A stretch of DNA of 64,000 bases from Amycolatopsis alba DSM 44262 (GTDB lineage Bacteria; Actinomycetota; Actinomycetes; Mycobacteriales; Pseudonocardiaceae): contig NZ_KB913032.1 of NCBI RefSeq assembly GCF_000384215.1, positions 3,427,665 through 3,491,664 on the forward strand. The letters run 5' to 3'. Every line of letters starts with the position of its first letter. The first letter of the stretch is position 1. The notes under the pieces are model-generated. The model saw only the letters and a program-made list of their open reading frames with translations, did no database searches and was not told where the DNA came from. The translations under genes were made by a program, and so were the position numbers. Positions 8,323 to 15,867 of this stretch are shown here, in pieces.

Positions 8323-9453
8323 ATGCCGGTCGAATTCCTGGGTATCGGAGGCACCAACGACGGTTCGGAGACCCATCCGCGATCGGGTGGCGCCTTCGAC
8401 AAGGACTACACGCTGCGCCTCGCGCGGGCGCACGAAGAATTCGGCTGGGACCGGGTGCTGTTCGCGTACGGTTCCAGCGGTCCGGACCCGGCGCAGGCGG
8501 CCGCTTTCGTCGCGGCGAAGCTCGACAAGCTCCAGATCCTGTTGGCGCATCGGCCGAACGTCTCGTATCCGACCTACGCGGCGAAGACGTTCGCCACGCT
8601 GGACCAGCTCTCCGACGGAAAGCTCACGGTCCACTTCATCACCGGAGGCAGCGACCACGAGCAGCAGCGTGAAGGCGACTACCTCACGAAGGACGAGCGC
8701 TACTCACGTACGCGCGAGTACATCCAGATCGTGAAGCAGGCGTGGACGTCCGAGGAGCCCTTCGACCACGAAGGCGAGCACTACCGTTTCGCAGACTTCG
8801 TCCTTGATGTCCGTCCGGTGCAGCAACCCCGCCCTGGCGTCTCCTTCGGAGGCTCGTCTCCAGCGGCGTACGCGGCCGGCGGGGCCGAAGCGGACATCTT
8901 CTGCCTGTGGGGCGAGCCCCTCGCGCAGACGGCCGAGCAGATCGAGGCCGTCAAGGCCGCGGCGAAGGCGGCGGGCCGGACCGACGTCCCGCGAATCCAG
9001 GTCGCTTTCCGCCCGATCATCGCGCCGACCGAAGAACTCGCCTGGGAGAAGGCGCATCGCACGGTCGACACCATCAAGTCCCGGACGAGCGGGGGCAGGC
9101 AGCTGACCAGGCGGCATTCGCTCACGAGCCCGGAGAACACCGGCTCGCAGCGGCTCCTCGCGGTCGCCGCCGAGGGCGAGCGGTTCGACCGGGCACTGTG
9201 GACCCCGACCGCGGCCGCGACCGGCGGCGCCGGGAACTCCACCGCGCTGGTCGGCACGCCCGAAACCGTCGCGCAGGCCCTACTCGACTACTACGACCTC
9301 GGCGTCGACATCCTCTCGGCGCGCGGGTACGACATGCTCGGCGACACGATCGACTTCGGCCGGTACGTCATCCCGATCGTGCGCGAAGAGGTCGCCAAAC
9401 GCGACGCTGCGAAGGCCTCTTCGGCCAGGGAAGTGCTCGCCGTCGACGGCTGA
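8323..9453 (+). CDS. SsuD-like FMN-dependent monooxygenase (LLM class)
   Basis: A 376-residue LLM enzyme with clear resemblance to alkanesulfonate monooxygenase SsuD: AHEEFGWDRVLFAYGSSGPD, LLAHRPNVSYPTYAAKTFAT, LDQLSDGKLTVHFITGGSDH, and the VSFGGSSPAAY block. SsuD enzymes use FMNH2 and O2 to desulfonate alkanesulfonates. Start ATG 8323 is chosen because GAGGGACGGACG precedes it; an in-frame GTG... upstream region at 8290 has no comparable site. It is divergent from the FAD protein, separated by 124 bp that could hold shared promoters. With the ABC importer and the other LLM protein it suggests organosulfur or related compound use, but substrates cannot be read from sequence. Confidence 0.88.
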   Translation: MPVEFLGIGGTNDGSETHPRSGGAFDKDYTLRLARAHEEFGWDRVLFAYGSSGPDPAQAAAFVAAKLDKLQILLAHRPNVSYPTYAAKTFATLDQLSDGKLTVHFITGGSDHEQQREGDYLTKDERYSRTREYIQIVKQAWTSEEPFDHEGEHYRFADFVLDVRPVQQPRPGVSFGGSSPAAYAAGGAEADIFCLWGEPLAQTAEQIEAVKAAAKAAGRTDVPRIQVAFRPIIAPTEELAWEKAHRTVDTIKSRTSGGRQLTRRHSLTSPENTGSQRLLAVAAEGERFDRALWTPTAAATGGAGNSTALVGTPETVAQALLDYYDLGVDILSARGYDMLGDTIDFGRYVIPIVREEVAKRDAAKASSAREVLAVDG

Positions 9454-9877
9454 GCCGCTCACTCCACCGGTCATCCATTCGGCGTATCGCGCGAGCGCCG
9501 CGACGCTCGCTCAGCGGAGTCAAAGCAAGCTTCGGACACGCTCCGCGCACGAGCGGCGAAGGCTCGCGTGGCCACCAGCCCCGAAGCGGGAGTCCCGACC
9601 GCGCCGCGTGAGCCGCATGCGGCCTTTACCGGCGAAACATCCGAAACAGCAGAAAGTCGCAGGTCCGCATACAGATTCCGATCAGCGGTACATCGCAACG
9701 GGCGGCGGCCCTTTCGCGAAAAAGATCTCCGACTCCAGAAACCCGGCGAAAGAACCTAGCCAATCACCAACAGTCAGGAGACACTTACGTGAACGAATGA
9801 CGCTTCGTGACGAGCTCGTGACCGCGTTACTCTCGGTCACGAGTTTGTCGCGTAATAAGGACCCTATTGGGGGCAAC
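9454..9877. other. 424-bp gene-free leader/intergenic region
   Basis: No convincing coding sequence is present. A GC-rich inverted repeat (GCGAGCG 9491-9497 and CGCTCGC 9504-9510, 6-base loop) lies 37 bases after the SsuD-like gene and may terminate it. An AT-richer stretch leads into the MFS gene and carries a perfect inverted repeat at 9815-9843. The MFS frame is open from 9608, with possible starts at 9608 and 9797, but these lack a plausible ribosome-binding site. Confidence 0.5.
9815..9843 (+). promoter_or_regulatory. Perfect 10-bp inverted repeat in the MFS exporter leader
   Basis: CTCGTGACCG (9815-9824) and CGGTCACGAG (9834-9843) are exact reverse complements with a 9-base spacer. The repeat sits 35 bases before the ATG of the MFS gene. 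The spacer contains TACTCT, a possible -10 hexamer, with TTCGTG at 9804-9809 at a plausible -35 distance (18 bases). A repressor operator over the promoter fits best; an RNA hairpin controlling translation is the alternative. No T-run follows, so it is not a simple terminator. Confidence 0.5.
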
Positions 9878-11131
9878 ATGGCTTCGGCCGGACGGGTCAC
9901 TTACCGAGAAGTGTTCGGCGTAGCCGAGTTCCGTTCGCTCTGGTTCGCCGAGCTGTTCTCGATCTTCGGCGACCAGCTCGCCAGGGTCGCCCTCTCGGTC
10001 CTCGTCTTCACCGAAACCCGCTCCGCGACCCTGACCGGGCTCACCTACGCGCTGACCTACGCCCCGTCTCTGCTCGGCGGCATCTTCCTCACCGGTTTCG
10101 CGGACCGCTTCCCCCGGCGCACCGTGATGGTGGTCGTGGACCTGCTGCGGGCCGCGCTGATCGCGCTGGTCGCGGTCCCGGTACTGCCGTTCTGGGTGCT
10201 GTGCGTCCTCGTCGGCGCCGTCTCGCTGCTGAATCCGCCGTTCAAGGCCGCCCAGCTGGCCCTGCTGCCGCAGATCCTCGAAGGCGACCGGTTCGTCGTC
10301 GGCATGGCGATCCGCAGCATGACCGTCCAATCGGCACAGCTGGCCGGATTCGCCGGCGGCGGGTTCCTGCTGACCGCGCTCGAACCCCATATCGCGCTGG
10401 CGCTGGACGCGGTCACCTTCCTGATCTCGGCCCTGTTCGTCCGGTTCGGCCTGGCTTCGCGCCCGGCCGCGGCGGCAGGCGAGAAACGCAAGTCGTTCTT
10501 CGCTTCGATCGGCTCGGGCGGGAAGATCGTCTTCGCCAGCTCCGGCCTGCGCTCGCTGCTGCTGTTCACCTGGCTGATGGGCCTGTTGCCGGTGTACGAG
10601 GGCATCGCGGCGCCCTACGTCGCCTCCTCGGGCGGCGGCCCCGAAGTCATCGGCCTGCTGCTGGCCGCCGACCCGATCGGCAGCGTGATCGGCGCGTTCA
10701 TCTACTCGCGCTGGGTACCGGCACACGTCAGACCGAAACTGATCGGGCCGCTTTCCGCGCTGACCGCGATCCCGCTGCTGTTCTGCTTCCTGCAGCCCGG
10801 TCCGCTGTCGTCGATCGTGTTGTTCGTGGTCTGCGGCGGTTTCGGCACGGTGGCGCTGATGCAGGCGACGGCGTCACTGACGCTGGCCGTGCCGGACGAG
10901 AGCCGGGCGCAGGTCATGGGCCTGTCGAACACCGGGCTGACCACGACGATGGGCGTGAGTCCGCTGATCGGCGGCATCCTGGCCGATCAGGTGGGCCCGC
11001 AGTCGACGGTCGGCGTCTTCGGGCTTGCGGGCTTGCTGCTGACCATCCCGCTGGCGTTGAGCTGGTGGCGGACTCTCAGCGGTGACCCGGAACGATGGCA
11101 GGAAAAAGACGCCGCACGCGCAGAACATTGA
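9878..11131 (+). CDS. MFS transporter (12-helix efflux type)
   Basis: A 417-residue major facilitator with about 12 helices. It starts MASAGRVTYREVFGVAEFRS and shows the loop motif FADRFPRRTVMVVVDLLRA between helices 2 and 3. It resembles the MFS_3-like exporters of actinobacteria, often annotated as drug or metabolite efflux. ATG 9878 is chosen over the in-frame ATG at 9797 because GGGGG lies 7 bases upstream and the protein then begins at the usual point. A transcriptional or RNA-level control is suggested by the inverted repeat at 9815-9843. Substrate unknown. It is isolated from the neighbouring operons. Confidence 0.88.
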   Translation: MASAGRVTYREVFGVAEFRSLWFAELFSIFGDQLARVALSVLVFTETRSATLTGLTYALTYAPSLLGGIFLTGFADRFPRRTVMVVVDLLRAALIALVAVPVLPFWVLCVLVGAVSLLNPPFKAAQLALLPQILEGDRFVVGMAIRSMTVQSAQLAGFAGGGFLLTALEPHIALALDAVTFLISALFVRFGLASRPAAAAGEKRKSFFASIGSGGKIVFASSGLRSLLLFTWLMGLLPVYEGIAAPYVASSGGGPEVIGLLLAADPIGSVIGAFIYSRWVPAHVRPKLIGPLSALTAIPLLFCFLQPGPLSSIVLFVVCGGFGTVALMQATASLTLAVPDESRAQVMGLSNTGLTTTMGVSPLIGGILADQVGPQSTVGVFGLAGLLLTIPLALSWWRTLSGDPERWQEKDAARAEH

Positions 11132-11309
11132 GGTGTTCCACGCGCCGGCCCGACAGCGCGGCCTGACGGCGCGCGCCCCAGTTCACTGATCCCTACCGGC
11201 CATCGCTGGCACCTTTCCCTCGACCTCTCAGAGAAAAGTACACACCTAGGGAGCTTGTCGACAGCCCGCAAGTCGGTAGAAGCTGTCCGTAAGTAGGGGG
11301 TTTCGGAGA

Positions 11310-12653
11310 ATGACGCAAGAGTCAGGGGGAAAGATGATCACATCGGAGGAACGCGCTGGACATCGTTCGGCTCTCACGGTAGCGACGTGGGAGCTGTGGA
11401 AGAGGCCCAAGAACTGGATCGCCTACACCGGGCTGTCCGTGGCGACGATGCTGGCACTGACGGGGGTCTTCGCAGCATCCATCGCCATCACGTCTTCGCA
11501 GGTCCTGCTTTGTTTCCTGCTCGCCGGGCTCGCCATCGCGCACACCGAGGCGACCCGCCGGATCGAGCGGCAGCGCCGCAGCATGAGCGTCACCCCGCAC
11601 ATCAACATGACCTCGGTCTGGGTGCTGCCGGGTGCGATTCTGCTTCCGCCGCAGCTGACCGCGCTTCTCGTGACAGTGATCTACCTGCACCTCGGATACC
11701 GCAGCTGGGCGGGACTTCGCACGGTCAATCCCCATAGGACTGTGGCGAACGCCACATCGATGACGCTGACCGCGTTCGCCGCGTGGGCGGCCGTGCAGGC
11801 CGTCGGCGCCGACCTGGCGTCGGTGACGTCGATCTGCGCCGCGAGCCTCGCCTTCTTCCTGATGAACGCCGTCTTCACCGGCACCGGCCTGTACTTCGCG
11901 GCGCCCAAGCAGGCGACTGTCCAAACGCTCCTCGGCTCTTGGGACGACAACATCCTCGAAGCCTCCACGGTCTGCATCGGCGCGCTCGTGCTCACCGTGG
12001 TGCCGCATCAGCCGGTGCTCGTGCTGCTCGTCTTCCTGCCGCTCTACCTGCTCCAGCGTTCGGTGCTGATCAAGCAGCTGGAAGAGCTCGCGACGACCGA
12101 CCAGAAGACCCAGCTGCTCAACGCCACGACCTGGCAGCAGGGCGCCGTCCGCGAGATCGCCCGCGCCGAGCGCGAGCACGGCCAGTTCGGCGTGCTGATG
12201 ATCGACCTCGACCACTTCAAGAGCATCAACGACACCTACGGCCACCTGGCGGGCGACGACGTGCTCAAGGGCGTCGCGGCGCTCGTCAAGGCCGAAACGC
12301 GGGCGCAGGACCTCGCCGGCCGCTTCGGCGGTGAAGAGTTCGTCGTGCTCCTGACCTCGTCGTCGAAGCAGGAGTCTGTCGCGGTCGCCGAGCGGATCCG
12401 GCAGCGGATCAGCGAAATGGTCATCAAGACCCAGGACAACGAGGGCAACTCCGTGGTCATCGAGGGGCGGACGGCGTCGGTCGGCGTCGCGACCTTCCCG
12501 CTCGACGGCCGGACGATCGACGACGTGATGGCCTCGGCCGACGCTTCCGTCTACGCGGCCAAGCGCAACGGCCGCAACCGGGTCGTGTCTTCACCGGACC
12601 TGGCGGCGGTCACCGAAGAAGCCGGAAAATCACTGGAGGCCGTCGCGGCCTAG
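11310..12653 (+). CDS. Membrane diguanylate cyclase (GGDEF domain)
   Basis: A 447-residue protein. The N-terminal half (about residues 35-250) holds about six hydrophobic helices, and a C-terminal GGDEF domain makes cyclic di-GMP from two GTP. The active-site motif is GGEEF at residues 340-344. The product-inhibition I-site RxxD is present as RAQD at 331-334, exactly five residues before it, so feedback control is likely. IDLDHFKSINDTYGHLAGDD is the classic metal/GTP-binding segment. The start ATG 11310 follows GGGGGTTTCGGAGA. A weak TTGTCG...TAGAAG promoter-like pair lies at 11255-11282. The sensed signal is not evident. Confidence 0.93.
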   Translation: MTQESGGKMITSEERAGHRSALTVATWELWKRPKNWIAYTGLSVATMLALTGVFAASIAITSSQVLLCFLLAGLAIAHTEATRRIERQRRSMSVTPHINMTSVWVLPGAILLPPQLTALLVTVIYLHLGYRSWAGLRTVNPHRTVANATSMTLTAFAAWAAVQAVGADLASVTSICAASLAFFLMNAVFTGTGLYFAAPKQATVQTLLGSWDDNILEASTVCIGALVLTVVPHQPVLVLLVFLPLYLLQRSVLIKQLEELATTDQKTQLLNATTWQQGAVREIARAEREHGQFGVLMIDLDHFKSINDTYGHLAGDDVLKGVAALVKAETRAQDLAGRFGGEEFVVLLTSSSKQESVAVAERIRQRISEMVIKTQDNEGNSVVIEGRTASVGVATFPLDGRTIDDVMASADASVYAAKRNGRNRVVSSPDLAAVTEEAGKSLEAVAA

Positions 12654-13294
12654 CGCAGCCTCTCCATGACATCGGCGGCCGCGGTCCGAAGCCGGACCAC
12701 GCCGCCGACGGTGAATTCGGTGAGCAGGTCGATGAGCGCGTCCGCGTCGGGCGGCTCACCGTCCCAGCTCGCCTGGACGAGTGCCTCTGTCATCGCGAAG
12801 AACAGCGTGACCAGAGCCTTGTCCGCGCGGCCTGAGTCGACGCCGTGGCGGGCCCAGCGCTGCCTGCTCGCCTCGGTGTAGACCCCCGCCAGCCGTGCCC
12901 GAAGCCGGGTGACGGCCGGATCGCCCAGGCGTTCCGCCTCGCGCAACACGGGGAACGCGTCGGGATTCGCCGCGACGAAGGCGAACATGTTGGCGTAGTT
13001 GGCGCGCGCCCACGACCGGAGTTCGGGCTGCGAAAGGTCGAGGGCGGGCGCGCCGATCGCCTCGAAGGCCCGCTCCTCGATATCCGCCACGACCTGGGTG
13101 AACAGCGTCGCGCGGTCGCCGAACTGCTCGTAGACGGCCTGGCGGGACACTCCCGCGCGCCGGGCGATCTGCTCGATCGTCGCGGCCTGCGCGCCGTGCA
13201 CCGCGAAGACGCCGGCCGCCGAAGCCAGCACCCGCGCGCGCTGCTCGCCGATCGGGAGCTTGCGGGGCCTCCCTCTCGGCGCCGGACTTGACAT
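12650..13294 (-). CDS. TetR-family transcriptional regulator
   Basis: A 214-residue repressor with an N-terminal helix-turn-helix: residues about 15-62 include RVLASAAGVFAVHGAQAATI, EQIARRAGVSRQAVYEQFGD. The C-terminal ligand-binding part is all-helical. ATG 13294 is chosen because it places the HTH at the normal distance; the frame remains open upstream to 13489 but overlaps the lipase promoter. It is divergent from the secreted lipase at 13366, and a 22-bp inverted repeat at 13319-13340 lies between the two starts. It probably controls both genes. Its stop overlaps the end of the cyclase gene by 4 bases. Confidence 0.92.
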   Translation of the reverse strand: MSSPAPRGRPRKLPIGEQRARVLASAAGVFAVHGAQAATIEQIARRAGVSRQAVYEQFGDRATLFTQVVADIEERAFEAIGAPALDLSQPELRSWARANYANMFAFVAANPDAFPVLREAERLGDPAVTRLRARLAGVYTEASRQRWARHGVDSGRADKALVTLFFAMTEALVQASWDGEPPDADALIDLLTEFTVGGVVRLRTAAADVMERLR

Positions 13295-13318
13295 CGTGCG
13301 CCACCTCACTGACTCTCT

Positions 13319-13340
13319 TTTTCGACACCCCTGTCGAAAA
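13319..13340. promoter_or_regulatory. Candidate TetR operator
   Basis: TTTTCGACA (13319-13327) and TGTCGAAAA (13332-13340) form a perfect 9-bp inverted repeat around CCCC. It sits in the 71-bp gap between the divergent TetR and lipase starts, 26 bases before the lipase ATG. Size and symmetry are typical of a TetR dimer-pair site. Confidence 0.72.
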
Positions 13341-13365
13341 TGTTTCTGCTCAACGAGGAGCAAGC

Positions 13366-14592
13366 ATGCGTCCAGGATCCCGGCGCGGGATGGCCGCCGC
13401 CGTCTCAGCGGTCGCCATCGCGGCCCTGCTGACCTTCGGGGCACAGCAGGCCTTCGCCGCCCCGTCCTTCTACGATCCCCCGTCGCCACTGCCCGCGGGT
13501 GCTCCCGGCGACATCATCCGGCACGAACCGTCCACGTTCTACGTCGATCCCGTGAAACTCATCAAGGCCGACGCGGACGTCCAGCGGATCATGTACCGCA
13601 GCACCGACACCCACGGCAAAGCGAATGCCGTGACCGGCACCGTCCTCACCCCGAAGAAGGCGTGGACCGGCGCGGGCGAACGGCCGGTCATCGGCTACGC
13701 GGCCGGGACACAAGGCGTCGGCGACCAGTGCGCGCCGTCGAAGGCGCTCTCGGCGGGTATGGAGTACGAAGGGCCCTTCATCGCCGGGCTGCTGCTTCGC
13801 GGCTACGGCGTCGTCGTCACCGACTACGAAGGCCTCGGCACCCCCGGCGTCCACACGTACGTCAACCGCGCGGCGGAAGGCAACGCCGTCCTCGACTCGA
13901 TCCGCGCGGCGCAGCGTCTGTCCGAAGCGAACCTGCCGGACAACGGTCCTGTCGCGACAGCGGGCTACTCGCAGGGCGGCGGGGCTTCGGCGGCGGCGGC
14001 CGAACTGCAACCGTCGTACGCGCCCGAACTCAAGCTGAAAGGCTCGTACGCGGGCGCCGTCCCGGCCGACCTGTCCGAGGTTGGCAAGAACATCGACGGG
14101 CACTACGCCTTCGGGTTCCTCGGCTTCACGCTGGTGAGCATGGACGCCGCGTACCCGGAGCTGAACATCCCGGCGGTACTGAACGCGAAGGGCGTCGAAG
14201 CGTTCGAGAAGGTCAAGCAGGAGTGCACTGTGGACGCGATCTTCGCGCACGCGTTCACCCAGTCGAAGAACCTGACGAAGGACGGCAGGCCACTGACCGC
14301 GTACCTCGCCGAGGAGCCGTACAAGACGCGAGTCGGCGAGCAGCTCATCGGGGCACGGAAGCCGGGCGCACCGACGCTGGTCGTCCACAGTGCACTCGAC
14401 GACATCGTGCCCTACGAGCAGGGACGGACGATGGCGCGCTCGTGGTGCGCGAAGGGCGCGAAGGTGCAGTTCTCGACTTCGCTGGTTCCTACGCACGTAG
14501 GCGGGGCCGTTCGGGCTTTCCCGGAGGCTTTCGCCTGGCTTGAGGGGCGCTTCGCGGGGCTGCCCGCCGTGGGGAACTGCGGTCTGTTCTAG
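13366..14592 (+). CDS. Secreted lipase (LIP / triacylglycerol lipase family)
   Basis: A 408-residue exported alpha/beta hydrolase. Residues 1-35 form a signal peptide (RPGSRRGM then a hydrophobic run, cleavage near AFA-AP). The nucleophile elbow GYSQGG places the serine at residue 202. LVVHSALDDIVPYEQGRTMA supplies the likely catalytic Asp, and a late His (LVPTHVGG) fits the triad. The family acts on triacylglycerols or other esters outside the cell. ATG 13366 follows GAGGAGCAAGC; the frame is open from 13288, but that would remove the signal peptide from the N-terminus. Divergent from, and probably repressed by, the adjacent TetR protein. Confidence 0.92.
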   Translation: MRPGSRRGMAAAVSAVAIAALLTFGAQQAFAAPSFYDPPSPLPAGAPGDIIRHEPSTFYVDPVKLIKADADVQRIMYRSTDTHGKANAVTGTVLTPKKAWTGAGERPVIGYAAGTQGVGDQCAPSKALSAGMEYEGPFIAGLLLRGYGVVVTDYEGLGTPGVHTYVNRAAEGNAVLDSIRAAQRLSEANLPDNGPVATAGYSQGGGASAAAAELQPSYAPELKLKGSYAGAVPADLSEVGKNIDGHYAFGFLGFTLVSMDAAYPELNIPAVLNAKGVEAFEKVKQECTVDAIFAHAFTQSKNLTKDGRPLTAYLAEEPYKTRVGEQLIGARKPGAPTLVVHSALDDIVPYEQGRTMARSWCAKGAKVQFSTSLVPTHVGGAVRAFPEAFAWLEGRFAGLPAVGNCGLF

Positions 14593-14620
14593 GGGTCGTA
14601 GCACGCGCCCCGCTGGTCGT

Positions 14621-14673
14621 GTTGCGAAAGCCACTTTCGCAACCTTCAACGTTGCGAAAGTGGCTTTCGCAAC
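14621..14673. terminator. Family-A nested hairpin, copy 1
   Basis: Perfect 23-bp arms (14621-14643 and 14651-14673) flank the 7-base loop CTTCAAC. Each arm is itself a hairpin: GTTGCGAAAG, CCA, CTTTCGCAAC. The element can fold as one long stem or as two short ones. It lies 29 bases after the lipase stop and has no T-run. Probable terminator or repetitive extragenic element. Confidence 0.62.
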
Positions 14674-14896
14674 GCGACCTCCCCGCCAGATCGCACCAGA
14701 TCCCAGGGGATCGCGGGTCTCGTAAGTGGTCAGGCCGGTGAGAGCCAAGGGGGTTCAGGTACCTACTTGTGGTGCGCGGGTGGCGGTGTCGTGTTCGGGT
14801 GAGGTGGGCGGTCATGCGTGATCAGAGTCGGATCACGCGAGTCACGCCTGAGGCGCCTGCCCTGTGACCTGTGTGCCCTGGTCGCTACCCGGTGAT

Positions 14897-14955
14897 CGTG
14901 TCGCGAAAGCCACTTTCGGGACATCAGACGTCCCGAAAGTGGCTTTCGCGACACG
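14897..14955. terminator. Family-A nested hairpin, copy 2
   Basis: Perfect 26-bp arms (14897-14922 and 14930-14955) flank the loop ATCAGAC. The arms share the GCGAAAGCCACTTTCG core with copies at 14621 and 55718. It lies deep in the intergenic field, 304 bases after the lipase, so simple termination of that gene is unlikely to be its only role. Confidence 0.6.
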
Positions 14956-15072
14956 CGGCCTGTGTCCGGGCCGCGCAGTCTCTCGGCGGTCGTGAGCGGT
15001 CAGGACGGCTAGGACCAAGGGCGTCTTAGGTACCTGCCGTGGTGCGCGGATGGCGGTGTCGTGTGTCCAGCA

Positions 15073-15170
15073 GGACGACACGCGTGACGGGATGGACGAC
15101 ACGTGTGTCCGGCGGGACGACTCGCGAGTCGTCCGTTCAATCACGCGTGTCGTCCGGGCAGTCACGTGAG
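15073..15170. repeat. 21-nt periodic array with an orientation switch
   Basis: GGACGAC occurs at 15073, 15094 and 15115, exactly 21 bases apart. The inverse GTCGTCC occurs at 15128 and 15149, again 21 apart. CAC-type anchors at 15142 and 15163 keep the same phase. The switch is centred on the perfect palindrome GGACGACTCGCGAGTCGTCC at 15115-15134. A shorter two-unit match (GTG at 14818, GAG at 14839) lies in the same gap. Function unknown. Confidence 0.7.
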
Positions 15171-15194
15171 ACAGCCAGTCTCGCCTTGGGGTCA

Positions 15195-15232
15195 TGAGTG
15201 GCAAGGACGGCCAGAACCGTCCTTACCACTCA
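15195..15232. terminator. Family-B hairpin between lipase field and DUF3151 gene
   Basis: Arms TGAGTGGCAAGGACGG (15195-15210) and CCGTCCTTACCACTCA (15217-15232) pair with one mismatch around CCAGAA. It lies just beyond the stop of the minus-strand DUF3151 gene and is probably its terminator. It is the same family as 58660-58705. Confidence 0.65.
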
Positions 15233-15237
15233 CGAGG

Positions 15238-15645
15238 TCACTTGAGGCCGGTGGCTTCCGCGGCGGCGGGATCCGAGTCGCTCAGGAAGGTCCGGCAGCG
15301 GTCGTACTCCTCGGTCTCGCCGATCTTGCCGGCGGCCTTGCCGAGGACAGCGAGGGCACGCAGGAACCCCTGGTTCGGGCGGTGCGCCCACGGCACCGGG
15401 CCGTGTCCCTTCCAGCCCGCGCGGCGGAGCTGGTCGAGGCCGCGGTGGTAGCCGGTGCGGGCGTACGCGTACGCGGCGACGGTCTCACCCGCGTCGAGCG
15501 CCTTCTCGGCGAGGGCGGCCCACGCCTCGCTGTAGTCGGGGTGCTCGGCGGCGACGGCGGCCGGGTCGGTCCCGGCGTCCAGCGCCGCCTGCGCGGCGGT
15601 GTGCTCGGGAAGATGCGTCGGCTGGGGGCCGAGGAGGTTCGTCAT
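15238..15645 (-). CDS. DUF3151 family protein
   Basis: A 135-residue soluble actinobacterial protein starting MTNLLGPQPTHLP, with two to three alpha-helical hairpins rich in Ala (HPDYSEAWAALAEKALDAGE, VAAYAYARTGYHRGLDQLRR). The central segment GWKGHGPVPWAHRPNQGFLR is highly characteristic of DUF3151. The helical pattern is reminiscent of TPR repeats. Function is unknown. The frame stays open to 15768, but ATG 15645 matches the family start. In M. tuberculosis, from memory, the homologue (Rv0360c) lies three genes from fba, as here. Confidence 0.88.
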   Translation of the reverse strand: MTNLLGPQPTHLPEHTAAQAALDAGTDPAAVAAEHPDYSEAWAALAEKALDAGETVAAYAYARTGYHRGLDQLRRAGWKGHGPVPWAHRPNQGFLRALAVLGKAAGKIGETEEYDRCRTFLSDSDPAAAEATGLK

Positions 15646-15671
15646 ACGGCCATTCTCCCCGTGCCGTGTGA

Positions 15672-15758
15672 TCAGAAGAACAGGCTCCCGAGAATGCCCC
15701 CACCGGCCAGCACCAGAGCGGCGACGAGTACCGCAGCGACAAGACGTTTCGGCATCAT
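15672..15758 (-). CDS. Small single-helix membrane peptide (28 aa, tentative)
   Basis: A minus-strand frame from ATG 15758 encodes M-MPKRLVAAVLVAALVLAGG and ends GILGSLFF. It has a Lys-Arg pair followed by one hydrophobic helix. AAGGTG lies about 9 bases upstream of the start as a possible ribosome-binding site. It sits 26 bases upstream of the DUF3151 gene on the same strand and could be cotranscribed. It is too short for composition tests; conservation in related genomes would decide it. Confidence 0.4.
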   Translation of the reverse strand: MMPKRLVAAVLVAALVLAGGGILGSLFF

Positions 15759-15867
15759 GGCGGCACACCTTGCCCTGCTTCGCACGCCGACCGCAAATCC
15801 ACCACCCCTACGGGTGAACCCCGATTTTCGACCCCAAATGCCCCGCTCGTGATCTGGAGCAGGGAAG

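Larger units (their letters stand above)
14593..15237. other. 645-bp gene-free repeat field between convergent genes
   Basis: No coding sequence is supported. The region holds two family-A hairpins (14621-14673, 14897-14955), a 21-nt periodic array (15073-15170), a shorter two-unit match (14818 and 14839) and a family-B hairpin (15195-15232). It also contains a duplicated segment: about 14724-14794 resembles about 14992-15063, both with GGTACCT then GTGGTGCGCGG and GTGTCGTGT. So hairpin plus downstream segment appears twice, about 272 bp apart. It separates the lipase from the convergent DUF3151 gene. Confidence 0.75.

Noticed and set aside
1..9453. Antibiotic biosynthesis cluster
   Set aside because: A family 1 glycosyltransferase and LLM enzymes are present, but there is no polyketide, peptide or terpene synthase and no acyl-carrier protein.
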